DNA of 64,000 nucleotides from Pedobacter sp. L105 (lineage in GTDB: Bacteria > Bacteroidota > Bacteroidia > Sphingobacteriales > Sphingobacteriaceae): the NCBI RefSeq assembly GCF_009765875.1, contig NZ_LMUP01000004.1, positions 459,353 to 523,352 of the forward strand, in the 5' to 3' direction. Positions 35,005 to 45,440 of this stretch are shown piece after piece. The translations under genes and the position numbers were made by a program. The notes beneath the pieces were generated by a model that worked only from the letters and a program-made list of their open reading frames with translations, made no database searches and was not told where the DNA came from. The stretch's first letter is position 1, and each line of letters begins with the position of its first letter.

Positions 35005-36831
35005 ATGAAGACAAAGAGCCTTTGGGTGATTACCGGCCTCATGACCATAGCTTTGCTTGGTGTGTTTGTAATGCAGCTGTATTACATCAGGGAAGCATAT
35101 CGACTTAAATCACAGCTTTTTGAACAGCAGGTAAACCAGGCTTTAAGTGCTGTGGCCGGTAAAGTTCAACGGTTAAATGCGGTTAACCACATCACCAAAA
35201 AAGATTTTGAATGGCGGATAAAACTCGAGAACCAGCGCCGCGACAGAACACGTCGGTTAATGGACCTGGATCAGAAGTATAAAGAAGAAGACCGTACCAG
35301 AAAATATAACCAGCAGAAACAGATGATTGATGAACTCAATTATCAGGATGGAATTATCAGGAAAATGTACCTGAGCCCAACCATTATTTCAGAGACTGAT
35401 TTTAATGCGCTGGCCAATCAGGCTACCACTCCTCTCGATGTGGATGTGAACGTAGGTTTCGATGCCGACCTGAATATGATCGGCAGTAATGTCAGGAAAA
35501 CTTTCAGAGCTGGTTCTGCTAAAACTTTTGACGTTGAGCCGCAAAAGCTGCCTGACAGTATCCGTTACCTGGTTTACAGCCGCTACGATGGAAAACCGCT
35601 GCGGGTTTCACTGGCCAGTATCAATGGCGATATGCGGGTCAAGTTCAGGATCGAAGATGAAATTGCCAACAGAAGACGCGACAATGCTTTAAAGGAATTG
35701 CAGGCTGATACCGTAAGGCTGATCAATGACGGCGACTTTAATGTAGTAGAGGAAGCGGCAAGGGAAATTAGTCAGCAGGATGTTCCCCTGAGCGAACGTG
35801 TTTCCAAAGGGATGCTCGATACCTTGCTGCATGCAGAACTCAGTAACAAAAATATTCAGCTGAATTACGATTTCTGGCTAAAAAGCGTAACCCATGATTC
35901 TGTCCTTTACCGTAAGGTGTCTTCAGAAAGTGAAGATATCCTTCCTGCTAATACTTTTAAAACTATATTGTTCAGTAACGACGTGATCAGGGACCCCGGG
36001 ATGTTATACATCAATTTCCCGGATAGAAAATCAGTGATCTTCAGTAATTTAAAGGTAACGATGGCTTCTTCAGCAAGTTTACTGCTGGTGCTGATCTCCA
36101 TTTTCTCCTATACGCTGTACGCGATATTGAAACAGAAGAAGATCTCTGAAATGAAGACGGATTTTATCAATAATATGACCCATGAGTTTAAAACTCCCGT
36201 CTCTACGATTATGATTGCCAGTGAAGCACTGAAAGATCCGGAAATTCTGGAAGATAAAAGCAGGATCAGTCGTTTGGCAGGGATCATCTTTGATGAAAAT
36301 GTACGTTTGGGGAATCATATTGAACGGGTACTGAGCATTGCGCGGCTGGAGAAAAAAGAACTGAAGCTGGAAGAAGAAGCCGTTGATATGAATGACCTGA
36401 TCAGTGCCGTGGCGGACAGCATGAGCCTGCAATTGCAGAAAAAAGGAGCAGAGCTGAGCTTAAACCTAACTGCCGATTGTGCGGTGGTTAGAGGTGATGA
36501 ATTACATCTTTCCAATGTGATTTATAACCTGATTGATAATGCAAATAAATACAGCATAGGTTTACCTTTTATAAAAGTCAGTACCAGGACCTCCGGTAAA
36601 AACCTGCTGATAGAAGTAGAAGATAAAGGAATTGGAATGACTAAAGAACAAAGTAAAAGAGCCTTTGATCAGTTCTACCGCGTCCCTACAGGAAATTTGC
36701 ATGATGTAAAAGGTTTTGGGCTGGGACTGAACTATGTGCTGGATATTGTTACGCAGATAGGTGGTTCAATCAAAGTCCATAGTGAAAAAGATAAAGGAAC
36801 AGTGTTTGAAATTATTATACCCTTAAACTAA
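35005..36831 (+). CDS. Sensor histidine kinase
   Basis: 608 residues. Two membrane helices (about 7-28 and 352-372) enclose a large periplasmic sensor region of roughly 325 residues with charged coiled-coil-like N-terminal part. Cytoplasmic HisKA with phospho-acceptor in FINNMTHEFKTPVSTIMIA, HATPase_c with YNLIDNANKYS, EDKGIGMTKEQ and GFGLGLNYVLDIV. It belongs to the common Bacteroidota class paired with an OmpR-type regulator, found here 185 bp downstream. Signal unknown. Confidence 0.93.
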   Translation: MKTKSLWVITGLMTIALLGVFVMQLYYIREAYRLKSQLFEQQVNQALSAVAGKVQRLNAVNHITKKDFEWRIKLENQRRDRTRRLMDLDQKYKEEDRTRKYNQQKQMIDELNYQDGIIRKMYLSPTIISETDFNALANQATTPLDVDVNVGFDADLNMIGSNVRKTFRAGSAKTFDVEPQKLPDSIRYLVYSRYDGKPLRVSLASINGDMRVKFRIEDEIANRRRDNALKELQADTVRLINDGDFNVVEEAAREISQQDVPLSERVSKGMLDTLLHAELSNKNIQLNYDFWLKSVTHDSVLYRKVSSESEDILPANTFKTILFSNDVIRDPGMLYINFPDRKSVIFSNLKVTMASSASLLLVLISIFSYTLYAILKQKKISEMKTDFINNMTHEFKTPVSTIMIASEALKDPEILEDKSRISRLAGIIFDENVRLGNHIERVLSIARLEKKELKLEEEAVDMNDLISAVADSMSLQLQKKGAELSLNLTADCAVVRGDELHLSNVIYNLIDNANKYSIGLPFIKVSTRTSGKNLLIEVEDKGIGMTKEQSKRAFDQFYRVPTGNLHDVKGFGLGLNYVLDIVTQIGGSIKVHSEKDKGTVFEIIIPLN

Positions 36832-37016
36832 ATGAGTCCTGTATTAGATTACCTCCTATAATATTAATAAAATATCTAATGCAAGCTTCATTACCGTTAA
36901 ACCGCTGTAGGTAGCTAGAAAGCGATTAAATCCGCCAGAAGAAGATGGAAGGCAATTAAAAATAATAAGAACTACTGATAAAACAATAAGTACTTTTCTA
37001 AAACAATTATATTCTG

Positions 37017-37715
37017 ATGAAAAAAATTCTATTGGTTGAAGATGATCCTAATCTTGGGATGTTGTTGCAGGATTATTTACAGTTGAAGGGTAAATTTGAT
37101 ATTGTATTATGTGTTGATGGTGAAGAAGGCCTGCGCGCGTTTAACAAACATACTTTTGACCTGTGTATCCTTGATGTCATGATGCCTAAAAAAGATGGCT
37201 TTGCCCTGGGTAAGGAAATCCGCAAAATGAATGAAAGCGTTCCTATTATTTTTGCCACGGCAAAAGCCATGATGGAAGATAAGGCTTCAGCCTATGATTT
37301 AGGCGGGGATGATTATATCACCAAACCTTTTCGCATAGAAGAATTGCTGTTAAGGATCAATGCGCTGCTTAAGCGTGTATCATCTTCCAAAGAAACTAAA
37401 ACGGCCGAACCGGTTCAATCCCAGTTCCAGATCGGTAATTACACATTTGATTATACAACGCAACTGATTCAGCACAATGGACAGCAGCAAAAATTATCTA
37501 CCAAGGAAGCTGAGTTGCTGCAGCTGCTTTGTTTAAAGCAGAATGCTGTGCTGACCCGTGAGGAAGCGTTGCTAAGCATCTGGCATGATGACAATTATTT
37601 TAACGGCAGAAGTATGGATGTGTTTTTAAGTAAACTGCGCAAGTATTTACGCGAAGATCCTAAGGTGGAGATTTTAAATGTACATGGTAAAGGATATAAA
37701 TTGTTGGTCAATTAA
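37017..37715 (+). CDS. OmpR/PhoB family response regulator
   Basis: 232 residues: receiver domain (LLVEDDPNLGMLL, phospho-acceptor Asp in CILDVMMPKKDGF, Lys in DDYITKPFRIEEL) and a winged-helix output domain (about 135-230, LSTKEAELLQLLCL and SMDVFLSKLRKYLREDP). Partner of the upstream kinase. The 185-bp gap contains only a 7-bp hairpin (36843-36849 with 36874-36880) and a weak -7-like TACTTTTC, so a separate promoter is possible. Confidence 0.93.
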   Translation: MKKILLVEDDPNLGMLLQDYLQLKGKFDIVLCVDGEEGLRAFNKHTFDLCILDVMMPKKDGFALGKEIRKMNESVPIIFATAKAMMEDKASAYDLGGDDYITKPFRIEELLLRINALLKRVSSSKETKTAEPVQSQFQIGNYTFDYTTQLIQHNGQQQKLSTKEAELLQLLCLKQNAVLTREEALLSIWHDDNYFNGRSMDVFLSKLRKYLREDPKVEILNVHGKGYKLLVN

Positions 37716-37789
37716 AAAATTACACCCTTACTTATAGTTTATTTACAGGTAATTAATTATATGATTAATTAATTTGTTCTAATCTTTAG

Positions 37790-37797
37790 TACCTTTG
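37790..37797 (+). promoter_or_regulatory. -7 element of the PIF1-like helicase gene
   Basis: TACCTTTG, exact TAnnTTTG, giving a leader of about 15 nt before ATG 37819. Confidence 0.6.
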
Positions 37798-37818
37798 CTG
37801 TAAAACCGGTGCACAGCT

Positions 37819-40077
37819 ATGTCCGAATACAACCCTGCAGAAATTGCGGCCAAATTTATCAATTATACTTCCAGGCACATCTTCCTTACAGGGAAGGCTG
37901 GTACCGGGAAAACTACCTTTTTAAGGAATTTAATTGAACTGACCCATAAAAAAGCGGTTATTGCCGCACCTACAGGCATCGCAGCCATCAATGCTGCGGG
38001 TGTAACTATCCATTCCCTGTTTCAGCTCCCTTTTGGGACTTACCTGCCGAAGCAGCCCTCGGTAGAGCCTTTTAATCAGCAATACAATACACCCCGGTCT
38101 ATTGTCCGTCATTTACAGATGACCACCACCAAGAGAAGGATATTCCAGGACCTGGAGTTGCTGATCATTGATGAAGTCAGCATGCTGCGGGCAGACCTGC
38201 TGGATGCCATTGATATGGTGCTGCGTTACATCAGAAAAAATAACGCCAGTTTTGGCGGGGTACAGGTATTGTTTATTGGCGATCTTCATCAGCTGCCCCC
38301 GGTAGTAAAAACTAACGAATGGCAGCTTCTGGGTGAATTTTATAACAGCGCTTACTTTTTTGATGCCCATGCCCTGCAGCAAAGTCCCCCGGTTTATATT
38401 GAACTGGAAAAAATTTACCGCCAGGCAGATTCCGTATTCATTAACCTGCTCAATAATCTGCGCAACAATGAGATCACAGAAGCAGATGTCACTCTGCTGG
38501 AAAGATATTACAAGGCAGATTTTTTGCCCGCAAAGGAAGATAAATATATCACACTGACCACACATAATCAGCGTGCTGATACCTTAAACAGAAAAAGTCT
38601 GGATGAACTGGAAGGTGTTTCCTACCTCTTCATGGCTAAGATAGAAGATGAATTTCCAGAAAACTCCTATCCAGCAGAACGTATCCTGGAGTTAAAGCTG
38701 GGTGCGCAAATCATGTTTATTAAAAACGACCAGAGTGGCGACCGCCGTTTTTTTAATGGAAAGATTGCTACCGTGATCAATCTTAAACCGGATAGCATCG
38801 AAGTAGAAACAGAAGGTGAAGGGGAGCGGATTATTCTGGAAAAATATACCTGGAAAAATATCCGGTATAGCAACCATAAGGTAACCAATGAGATCGAGGA
38901 AGAAGTAATTGGCAAGTTCATTCAATATCCAATCAAACTAGCCTGGGCAATAACGGTACACAAAAGCCAGGGTTTAACCTTTGATAAAGCAATCATTGAT
39001 ATAGGCAATGCCTTTGCCCCGGGGCAAATTTATGTAGCCCTGTCGCGTCTCCGCTCTCTGGAAGGACTAGTGCTTACTTCACAGATTTCTAAAACGGGTA
39101 TTCGCCAGGATCAGAATGTATCGCACTTTTCTAAGAATAAACAGAAACAGGAAGAACTGGACATACAGATCAAACAGGAAAGCGAAGCTTTTCTGAGAAA
39201 TTATCTGCTGCAATGTTTTGACCTGACCCCGCTGGACAATTACGTTTATGAACATGTCCATTCTTATAGTAAGGATATCAATAAATCGGCGAAGCAGAAA
39301 CATGTTAAATGGGCGCAACAACTGTTAAAAGACCTGAGTGAGATTAAGGCGAATGCCAATAAGTTCCTTGCGCAGATCCAGCGGCTAAGCCACGATCGTA
39401 CAGAAGAAGGCTTAGCAACTTTGCTGGCCAGGACCCTTGCTGCTGAAAATTATTTTAATCCTTTATTGCTGGATCTTTCCAGACGTATCTTTGAACGGAT
39501 GGAACTGGTTAAACAGGATAAACAAGTGACGGCATTCCTTACGGAGCTGCTGGAAATGGAATCCCTTTTTTATGAGCAGTTCAAGAAAATAAGAAAGGCT
39601 ACAGGTTTGCTGCAGTCTACACTTAATGGAACAGAGTTTACCAAAACAGATGTGGGTTTGCTCCTTAACCAGTCAGAACGCGAAGCACAAATGAAAACGG
39701 TATATGCAATGCCCAATAAGCTTGACTTTACTGCAAAAAAAGAAAGAAGTAAAAAACCGGCAGTAGTTAAAGAACCCAGGGAAGATACCAAGGTGGTTTC
39801 CCTGGAGCTTTTCAATAAAGGGAAAAGTATTGCTGAAATTGCCACAGAGAGAAAAATGGTGGTAGGTACCATAGAAGGTCACCTGGCCCATTATGTGGCC
39901 AGACAGGAGATTTCTGCGAAAGATATCTTAGGCAGTAAAAAACTGGATAAGATCCTGGAAGCGATCAAAACGCTGCAAACATTAAACCTGGCGCCTATCA
40001 GGGCGCATCTAGGAAACAGTTATACGTTCGGGGAGATCAAAATCGGTATTGCAGCACATCTGGCCGAAAGGGATTAA
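37819..40077 (+). CDS. PIF1-like DNA helicase with C-terminal HTH domain
   Basis: 752 residues. SF1B helicase core (about 1-430): Walker A GKAGTGKTTFL, motif Ia PTGIAAINAAGVTIHS, DEAD-like LLIIDEVSMLRADLL, motif III GDLHQLPPV, and the C-terminal UvrD-type motif WAITVHKSQGLTFD with YVALSRLRSLEG. A helical linker region follows, then a helicase-associated HTH (about 650-700, SLELFNKGKSIAEIATERKM) also seen in RecQ C termini. PIF1 enzymes unwind G-quadruplex or forked DNA. Its 3' end overlaps the convergent dapF by 4 bp. Confidence 0.9.
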   Translation: MSEYNPAEIAAKFINYTSRHIFLTGKAGTGKTTFLRNLIELTHKKAVIAAPTGIAAINAAGVTIHSLFQLPFGTYLPKQPSVEPFNQQYNTPRSIVRHLQMTTTKRRIFQDLELLIIDEVSMLRADLLDAIDMVLRYIRKNNASFGGVQVLFIGDLHQLPPVVKTNEWQLLGEFYNSAYFFDAHALQQSPPVYIELEKIYRQADSVFINLLNNLRNNEITEADVTLLERYYKADFLPAKEDKYITLTTHNQRADTLNRKSLDELEGVSYLFMAKIEDEFPENSYPAERILELKLGAQIMFIKNDQSGDRRFFNGKIATVINLKPDSIEVETEGEGERIILEKYTWKNIRYSNHKVTNEIEEEVIGKFIQYPIKLAWAITVHKSQGLTFDKAIIDIGNAFAPGQIYVALSRLRSLEGLVLTSQISKTGIRQDQNVSHFSKNKQKQEELDIQIKQESEAFLRNYLLQCFDLTPLDNYVYEHVHSYSKDINKSAKQKHVKWAQQLLKDLSEIKANANKFLAQIQRLSHDRTEEGLATLLARTLAAENYFNPLLLDLSRRIFERMELVKQDKQVTAFLTELLEMESLFYEQFKKIRKATGLLQSTLNGTEFTKTDVGLLLNQSEREAQMKTVYAMPNKLDFTAKKERSKKPAVVKEPREDTKVVSLELFNKGKSIAEIATERKMVVGTIEGHLAHYVARQEISAKDILGSKKLDKILEAIKTLQTLNLAPIRAHLGNSYTFGEIKIGIAAHLAERD

Positions 40078-40886
40078 GCTTTCAGATCTCCTTCAAAAAC
40101 CAGTTCTGCAGGTCCGCATAGAAAGATATTGCTGAAGTTTTTTCCGTCATAGTCAAACTCAATACGCAGGTTGCCGCCTAATACTTTGATCTCTGTTTTC
40201 TGGCTTCCGGTGCGCGACTGATCTTTGGCCATTGCCAGCGCCACTGCTGTAACACCTGTTCCGCAGGCATAGGTTTCATCCTCCACACCACGTTCAAAGG
40301 TGCGCACAAACAGGTGGTCGCCTTTATCTTCAACAAAGTTTACGTTAATTCCCTGTGCTTTGTAAGTCGCATTGTTGCGTATGGATGATCCTAAAGAAAA
40401 TACATCCATTTCTTTCAGGCCGGTTACCTGATCTACATAATGCGGGGAGCCGGTATTTAATACATAAGCACTACCATCCATGGCGATATCTTCAACATCA
40501 ATCATCTGCAGGTCAACCCAGTTACCTGTTGCTGAAATTTTGGCATAATGCGGTCCGTCTACTGCCAAAAAGTTAGTTTCCCCGTCAATGATCCCCAGGT
40601 ATTTTGCGAAAGCAACAATACACCTTCCACCATTGCCGCACATGCTGCCCGGCTTGCCGTCGGCGTTAAAATAAAGCATCTCAAAATCATAATCAGGATG
40701 GTTTTGCAATAACATTAAACCATCTCCGCCAATACCAAAACGCCTGTGGCATAATTCTAAAACGATATCACTATCTTTATATTGAAAACTTTGTGAACGG
40801 TTGTCAATCAGGACGAAATCATTGCCTGCGCCCTGGTATTTATAGAAGTGGATTTTCAGTTGATCTGCTGGTTTGTTATTTAACAT
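40074..40886 (-). CDS. dapF: Diaminopimelate epimerase
   Basis: 270 residues. Converts LL- to meso-diaminopimelate for lysine and peptidoglycan. The two catalytic cysteines are in MCGNGGRCIVAFA (about residue 82) and YACGTGVTAVALA (about 220); the opening FYKYQGAGNDFVLIDNR is canonical. Stand-alone gene, convergent with the helicase gene and divergent from the protease gene. Confidence 0.96.
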   Translation of the reverse strand: MLNNKPADQLKIHFYKYQGAGNDFVLIDNRSQSFQYKDSDIVLELCHRRFGIGGDGLMLLQNHPDYDFEMLYFNADGKPGSMCGNGGRCIVAFAKYLGIIDGETNFLAVDGPHYAKISATGNWVDLQMIDVEDIAMDGSAYVLNTGSPHYVDQVTGLKEMDVFSLGSSIRNNATYKAQGINVNFVEDKGDHLFVRTFERGVEDETYACGTGVTAVALAMAKDQSRTGSQKTEIKVLGGNLRIEFDYDGKNFSNIFLCGPAELVFEGDLKA

Positions 40887-40939
40887 TTTTTAACAAATTA
40901 TGTGATGTTGTGCTGATACAAATATCGGTGTAATGGTAT

Positions 40940-40947
40940 TAAATTTG
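40940..40947 (+). promoter_or_regulatory. -7 element of the HtrA/DegP-like protease gene
   Basis: TAAATTTG, exact TAnnTTTG; leader of about 30 nt before ATG 40981. Confidence 0.6.
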
Positions 40948-40980
40948 AGTATAATCATAAAAAATAAACGCATAGCACAA

Positions 40981-42513
40981 ATGAAAAGATTAGCATTATT
41001 AGTTTTAGCTGCATTTATAGGTGGTGCAGCAGCAATTGGCGGTTATAAAATGTTGGAGCATGGAAACAATAATCTAACACTGGCTGAAAAGCAAAATGTT
41101 CTTTTTGCCAGTAATCCAACAAATATATCCTCCACAGGCGCTGTCGATTTTGTTCAGGCAGCAGCAGCGGTTTCACCCGCAGTAGTTCATATCAGGACCA
41201 CATTTAATTCTGAAAGCAGCGACAGTGGCTCCCCAATGGATATGATGGAAGAGTTTTTCGGTGGCGCCGGCCGTGGTAAAGCACGCCGTACACCAAAAGC
41301 TGCTTCAGGATCTGGTGTGATCTTAACGCCCGATGGTTATATTGTTACCAATAACCACGTGGTAGAGAACGCAGAAAAAATACAGGTGATCTTATCTGAC
41401 AGACGTAAGGTAGAAGCAAAGGTGATCGGCAGGGACCCCAATACCGATCTTGCTTTAATTAAAGTTGATGCTACAGACCTGCCTATCGTAAAAATGGGTA
41501 ATTCAGATAATGTTCAGGTTGGAGAATGGGTATTGGCCGTAGGATTTCCACTTGACTTGCAAACTACAGTTACAGCAGGTATCGTGAGTGCCAAATCCCG
41601 TCAGATCGGTATTCTGGGCAGGGAGCAACAGCAGCCTACTGAAGAAGAATATGAAGAATATCAGCGTACAGGTAAGTATACGCCGAAAACCAATAGTGCC
41701 ATTGAGTCTTATATTCAAACCGATGCTGCTATCAATCCGGGAAACAGCGGCGGTGCGCTTGTAAATGCCAGCGGCGAATTGATCGGTATCAACTCTGCTA
41801 TTGCTTCTCAATCAGGTACCAATGAAGGATACGGTTTTGCGATTCCAGTAAACCTGGCCAAAAAGATCCTGGAAGATTTCAAAAAATATGGTGCGGTAAA
41901 ACGTGGTTATGTAGGCGTTACATTCCAGGAACTGAATGCTGACGTGGCTGAAGACCTGAAAATTAATGACGTAAGCGGATTATACGTAAATGATGTATTG
42001 CCTAACGGCGGCGGTGCCGCTGCAGGAATCAGAAAAGGTGATATCATTAAAAAAGTTGATGGTAAAGAAGTATTTGCTTCTCCAGACCTGCAGGAAAAGA
42101 TAGGCCGTTTAAGTCCTGGTGATAAAGTTCAGTTAACGATCTCCAGGGATAACAAGGAACAGAACGTAGCTGTAACACTGAGAGGTGATGCTAGTATCGG
42201 CAGGCCTAAAGCGGTGCTGGCTGCAAAAACAACCGGTACTACCATTGATAAACTGGGTGCTGCATTTGCACCGGCTTCCCCTGCATTGAAAGCCCGTTAT
42301 GGAGCTAAATATGGGGTAGTAGTAACTGCTGTTGAACCAGGTAAACTGTTCGATTCATTTGATATGGAAAAAGGAAGGTTGGTTACTACCGTTAACGGCA
42401 GGCCTGTTAACAGTGCCAGGGATGTAGAAGCAGCCCTGCCTACTTCAAGAAATGGTAAAACCACAATTTCGGGCGTAGGACCGAACGGAAATTATACGAT
42501 CAGCTTTAATTAA
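40981..42513 (+). CDS. DegP/HtrA-type periplasmic serine protease
   Basis: 510 residues. An N-terminal hydrophobic segment (LALLVLAAFIGGAAAIGGY) acts as signal or anchor. Trypsin-like domain with His in IVTNNHVVENA, Asp in NTDLALIKV and Ser in NPGNSGGALVN, followed by two PDZ domains (about 310-395 and 420-510). It degrades or refolds misfolded envelope proteins. The in-frame start at 40933 is rejected because the -7 element lies downstream of it. Whether it is DegP, DegQ or DegS-like cannot be decided by eye. Confidence 0.95.
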   Translation: MKRLALLVLAAFIGGAAAIGGYKMLEHGNNNLTLAEKQNVLFASNPTNISSTGAVDFVQAAAAVSPAVVHIRTTFNSESSDSGSPMDMMEEFFGGAGRGKARRTPKAASGSGVILTPDGYIVTNNHVVENAEKIQVILSDRRKVEAKVIGRDPNTDLALIKVDATDLPIVKMGNSDNVQVGEWVLAVGFPLDLQTTVTAGIVSAKSRQIGILGREQQQPTEEEYEEYQRTGKYTPKTNSAIESYIQTDAAINPGNSGGALVNASGELIGINSAIASQSGTNEGYGFAIPVNLAKKILEDFKKYGAVKRGYVGVTFQELNADVAEDLKINDVSGLYVNDVLPNGGGAAAGIRKGDIIKKVDGKEVFASPDLQEKIGRLSPGDKVQLTISRDNKEQNVAVTLRGDASIGRPKAVLAAKTTGTTIDKLGAAFAPASPALKARYGAKYGVVVTAVEPGKLFDSFDMEKGRLVTTVNGRPVNSARDVEAALPTSRNGKTTISGVGPNGNYTISFN

Positions 42514-42533
42514 GTAGCTGATTTATGACCCTG

Positions 42534-42571
42534 AAGCGGGAGGCGGTTTAAACTGCTTCCCGCTTTTTTTT
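42534..42571 (+). terminator. Intrinsic terminator after the protease gene
   Basis: Outer stem AAGCGGGA/TCCCGCTT with an inner self-complementary segment (GCGGTTT/AAACTGC) and a T8 run. Confidence 0.92.
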
Positions 42572-42695
42572 GCACTTATCCGATTCATTTTAAAACAAAT
42601 ACGTATTTAAGTGATCCCTGCACGTAGAACGTTTCTAAATAGTTTATTTATCATTATTTAATCCCAATCGTGTTTAAATTAAGTCATTTATTAAA

Positions 42696-42703
42696 TACTT
42701 TTG
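42696..42703 (+). promoter_or_regulatory. -7 element of the succinate dehydrogenase operon
   Basis: TACTTTTG, exact TAnnTTTG; leader of about 25 nt before ATG 42732. Confidence 0.65.
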
Positions 42704-42731
42704 CAGGAATAGACACAAATATAAAAATCTA

Positions 42732-43412
42732 ATGGCTAGTTTCGGAAACGCTTTTTCCTCTTCTATAGGAAAAAAACTAATAATGGGTATCACCGGCCTG
42801 TTCCTCATCTTATTCCTTATCGTGCATTGTTTTATCAATTCATTGATATTTTTGAATGACGGTGGTTTAACATTCAACCTGGGTGCAAATTTCATGGCTA
42901 CTAACTGGCTGATCAGGGGATCTGAAGTGATCCTGATGCTGGGATTATTGCTGCATATTGTTCAGGGATTACGCCTGACGCTGCAAAATCAGGCAGCACG
43001 TCCAATCAAGTATGCGGTAAACAATGGCAATGCAAATAGTAAATGGTATTCCCGTTCAATGGGTTTATTGGGTACCTTATTGCTGATCTTCCTGATTGTA
43101 CATTTATCTCAGTTTTGGGTAAAATCACGTTTTACCGGTATTCCTAATGAAGATATCAATGGGCACCATGATCTTTATGGCGTTATGAAAGAAGCATTCC
43201 AGAATATTTGGGTGGTTGTTTTATATGTATTGGCCATGATATCCCTGGCTTACCATTTATTACATGGTTTTGCCTCTGCATTTCAAACGCTGGGATGGAA
43301 CCACAGAAAATATTCTCCCGTAATTAAAAAGGTTGGAATATGGTATTCTATCATCATAGCCTTGCTTTTTGCAGCTATGCCTGTCGCAATTTATACAGGT
43401 CTTATTAAATAA
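42732..43412 (+). CDS. sdhC: Succinate dehydrogenase/fumarate reductase cytochrome b subunit (B-type)
   Basis: 226 residues, five predicted membrane helices, carrying two b hemes in B-type complexes. Conserved His residues for heme are seen in [30 protein letters not shown] and [10 protein letters not shown]. It links succinate oxidation to menaquinone reduction. First gene of sdhCAB, separated from sdhA by 25 bp. Confidence 0.94.
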   Translation: MASFGNAFSSSIGKKLIMGITGLFLILFLIVHCFINSLIFLNDGGLTFNLGANFMATNWLIRGSEVILMLGLLLHIVQGLRLTLQNQAARPIKYAVNNGNANSKWYSRSMGLLGTLLLIFLIVHLSQFWVKSRFTGIPNEDINGHHDLYGVMKEAFQNIWVVVLYVLAMISLAYHLLHGFASAFQTLGWNHRKYSPVIKKVGIWYSIIIALLFAAMPVAIYTGLIK

Positions 43413-43437
43413 ATTTCGAACGTATAACGCTAAAAAA

Positions 43438-45417
43438 ATGGCAGATTTTAATTCAAATATACCGGAAGGGGAACTAACCGTAAAATGGACTAAGCTAAGG
43501 TCTTCAATGCCCCTGGTTAACCCGGCGAATAAAAGAAGTATAGAGATTATAGTAATAGGTTCAGGATTGGCAGGTGCTTCTGCAGCAGCTACCCTGGCCG
43601 AAATGGGATATAAAGTTAAATGTTTTTGCTTCCAGGATTCACCAAGAAGGGCCCACTCTATCGCGGCTCAGGGTGGTATCAATGCAGCAAAAAATTACCA
43701 GAATGATGGTGACAGCGTTTACCGTTTATTCTATGATACCATAAAAGGAGGTGATTACCGCTCCCGTGAAGCTAACGTTCACCGTTTGGCTGAAGTGAGT
43801 ACAAGTATTATCGATCAGTGTGTGGCGCAGGGTGTTCCTCTGGCAAGAGAATACGGTGGATTACTGGATAACCGCTCTTTTGGTGGTACACAGGTTCAGC
43901 GTACATTTTATGCTGCCGGACAAACTGGCCAGCAATTGCTTTTAGGTGCTTACAGTGCCCTGGAGCGTCAGATTGGTATGGGTAAAGTAGAGATGTACAC
44001 CCGTCACGAAATGCTGGATGTGGTAGTCATTGAAAATAAAGCACGTGGTATCATTGCCCGTAACTTAATTACTGGTGAACTGGAACGTCATTTTGGCCAC
44101 GCAGTATTATTAGGCAGTGGTGGTTACGGAAACGTATTTTACCTGTCTACCAATGCAATGGGAAGTAATGTTACAGCGGCCTGGAAAGCACACAAAAAAG
44201 GTGCATTTTTCGGTAACCCTTGTTTCACACAGATCCACCCAACCTGTATCCCTGTTTCCGGAGATCATCAGTCGAAATTAACTTTGATGTCTGAGTCTCT
44301 ACGTAATGACGGACGGATCTGGGTACCTAAGAAAAAAGATGATCAGCGTATCGCTTCAGACATTCCTGAAGATGAAAGAGATTATTATTTAGAACGCCGT
44401 TACCCTGCTTTCGGTAACCTTGTTCCGCGTGATGTGGCTTCCAGGGCTGCTAAAGAACGTTGTGATGCAGGTTATGGTGTAGGTAAGTCTAAACTGGCTG
44501 TATATCTTGATTTCGCGGCCAATACAGAACGTTACGGACGTATTGAAGCAACCAAACACAACATTCATAATCCGGATCATGAAACCTGTATGCGTTTAGG
44601 ACATGATGTGGTAAAAGAGAAATATGGTAACCTGTTTGATATGTATGCACAGATCACAGGTGAAGATCCTTATGCATTGCCAATGCGTATCTATCCTGCG
44701 GTTCACTATACCATGGGTGGTTTATGGGTTGATTATAATTTAATGACCACTATACCGGGCTTATATGCCTTAGGTGAGGCTAACTTCTCTGATCACGGTG
44801 CAAACCGTTTAGGTGCTTCTGCACTGATGCAGGGACTGGCTGATGGTTATTTTGTTATCCCTTACACTATTGGTTCTTATTTGTCCAAAGAAATTGCTAC
44901 TAAACCAATTCCTTTGGATCATCCTGCTTTTGTTGAGGCTGAAGCAAGTGTGAGAGGCATTTTAGATAAGTTTATCGCTATTAAAGGAACTAAATCTGTC
45001 GACTTCTTCCACAAGAAATTAGGTTTGATTATGTGGGAGAAATGCGGAATGGCACGTAATGAAAAAGGATTAACCGAAGCCATTGCAGAAATTCAGCAAT
45101 TGCGTAAAGATTTCTGGAGTGATGTTCGTGTTCCAGGTGTAGCGAATGAGTTTAATCCTGAGTTGGAGAAAGCAGGCCGTGTGGCTGATTTTATTGAGCT
45201 GGGAGAACTGATGTGTATTGACGCTTTAAACAGAAATGAATCTTGCGGCGGTCACTTCAGGGAAGAATATCAGACAGAAGAAGGCGAAGCTTTAAGGGAC
45301 GATGAAAACTACGCTTACGTAGCTGCATGGGAATTTAAAGAAGGTGTGAAATTTGAACTGCATAAAGAGCAGCTGAAATTTGAGAACATCAAGATCGCAC
45401 AAAGAAGTTATAAATAA
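43438..45417 (+). CDS. sdhA: Succinate dehydrogenase/fumarate reductase flavoprotein subunit
   Basis: 659 residues. FAD-binding [21 protein letters not shown], the covalent-FAD His motif [17 protein letters not shown], active-site segments [15 protein letters not shown] and [12 protein letters not shown], and [20 protein letters not shown]. Start ATG 43438 ([11 protein letters not shown]); a longer frame from 43369 overlaps sdhC and has no family support. Cytoplasmic face of the complex; converts succinate to fumarate, or the reverse in anaerobic relatives. Confidence 0.97.
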   Translation: MADFNSNIPEGELTVKWTKLRSSMPLVNPANKRSIEIIVIGSGLAGASAAATLAEMGYKVKCFCFQDSPRRAHSIAAQGGINAAKNYQNDGDSVYRLFYDTIKGGDYRSREANVHRLAEVSTSIIDQCVAQGVPLAREYGGLLDNRSFGGTQVQRTFYAAGQTGQQLLLGAYSALERQIGMGKVEMYTRHEMLDVVVIENKARGIIARNLITGELERHFGHAVLLGSGGYGNVFYLSTNAMGSNVTAAWKAHKKGAFFGNPCFTQIHPTCIPVSGDHQSKLTLMSESLRNDGRIWVPKKKDDQRIASDIPEDERDYYLERRYPAFGNLVPRDVASRAAKERCDAGYGVGKSKLAVYLDFAANTERYGRIEATKHNIHNPDHETCMRLGHDVVKEKYGNLFDMYAQITGEDPYALPMRIYPAVHYTMGGLWVDYNLMTTIPGLYALGEANFSDHGANRLGASALMQGLADGYFVIPYTIGSYLSKEIATKPIPLDHPAFVEAEASVRGILDKFIAIKGTKSVDFFHKKLGLIMWEKCGMARNEKGLTEAIAEIQQLRKDFWSDVRVPGVANEFNPELEKAGRVADFIELGELMCIDALNRNESCGGHFREEYQTEEGEALRDDENYAYVAAWEFKEGVKFELHKEQLKFENIKIAQRSYK

Positions 45418-45440
45418 TCTAGTACCAAAATATCCATACC

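Noticed and set aside
34787..35008. 73-codon plus-strand ORF before the histidine kinase gene
   Set aside because: It begins inside the repeat array, has no family resemblance, and overlaps the kinase start; its first codons are repeat units read through.
43369..43437. 23-residue N-terminal extension of SdhA
   Set aside because: It overlaps the sdhC 3' end out of frame and has no counterpart in SdhA proteins.
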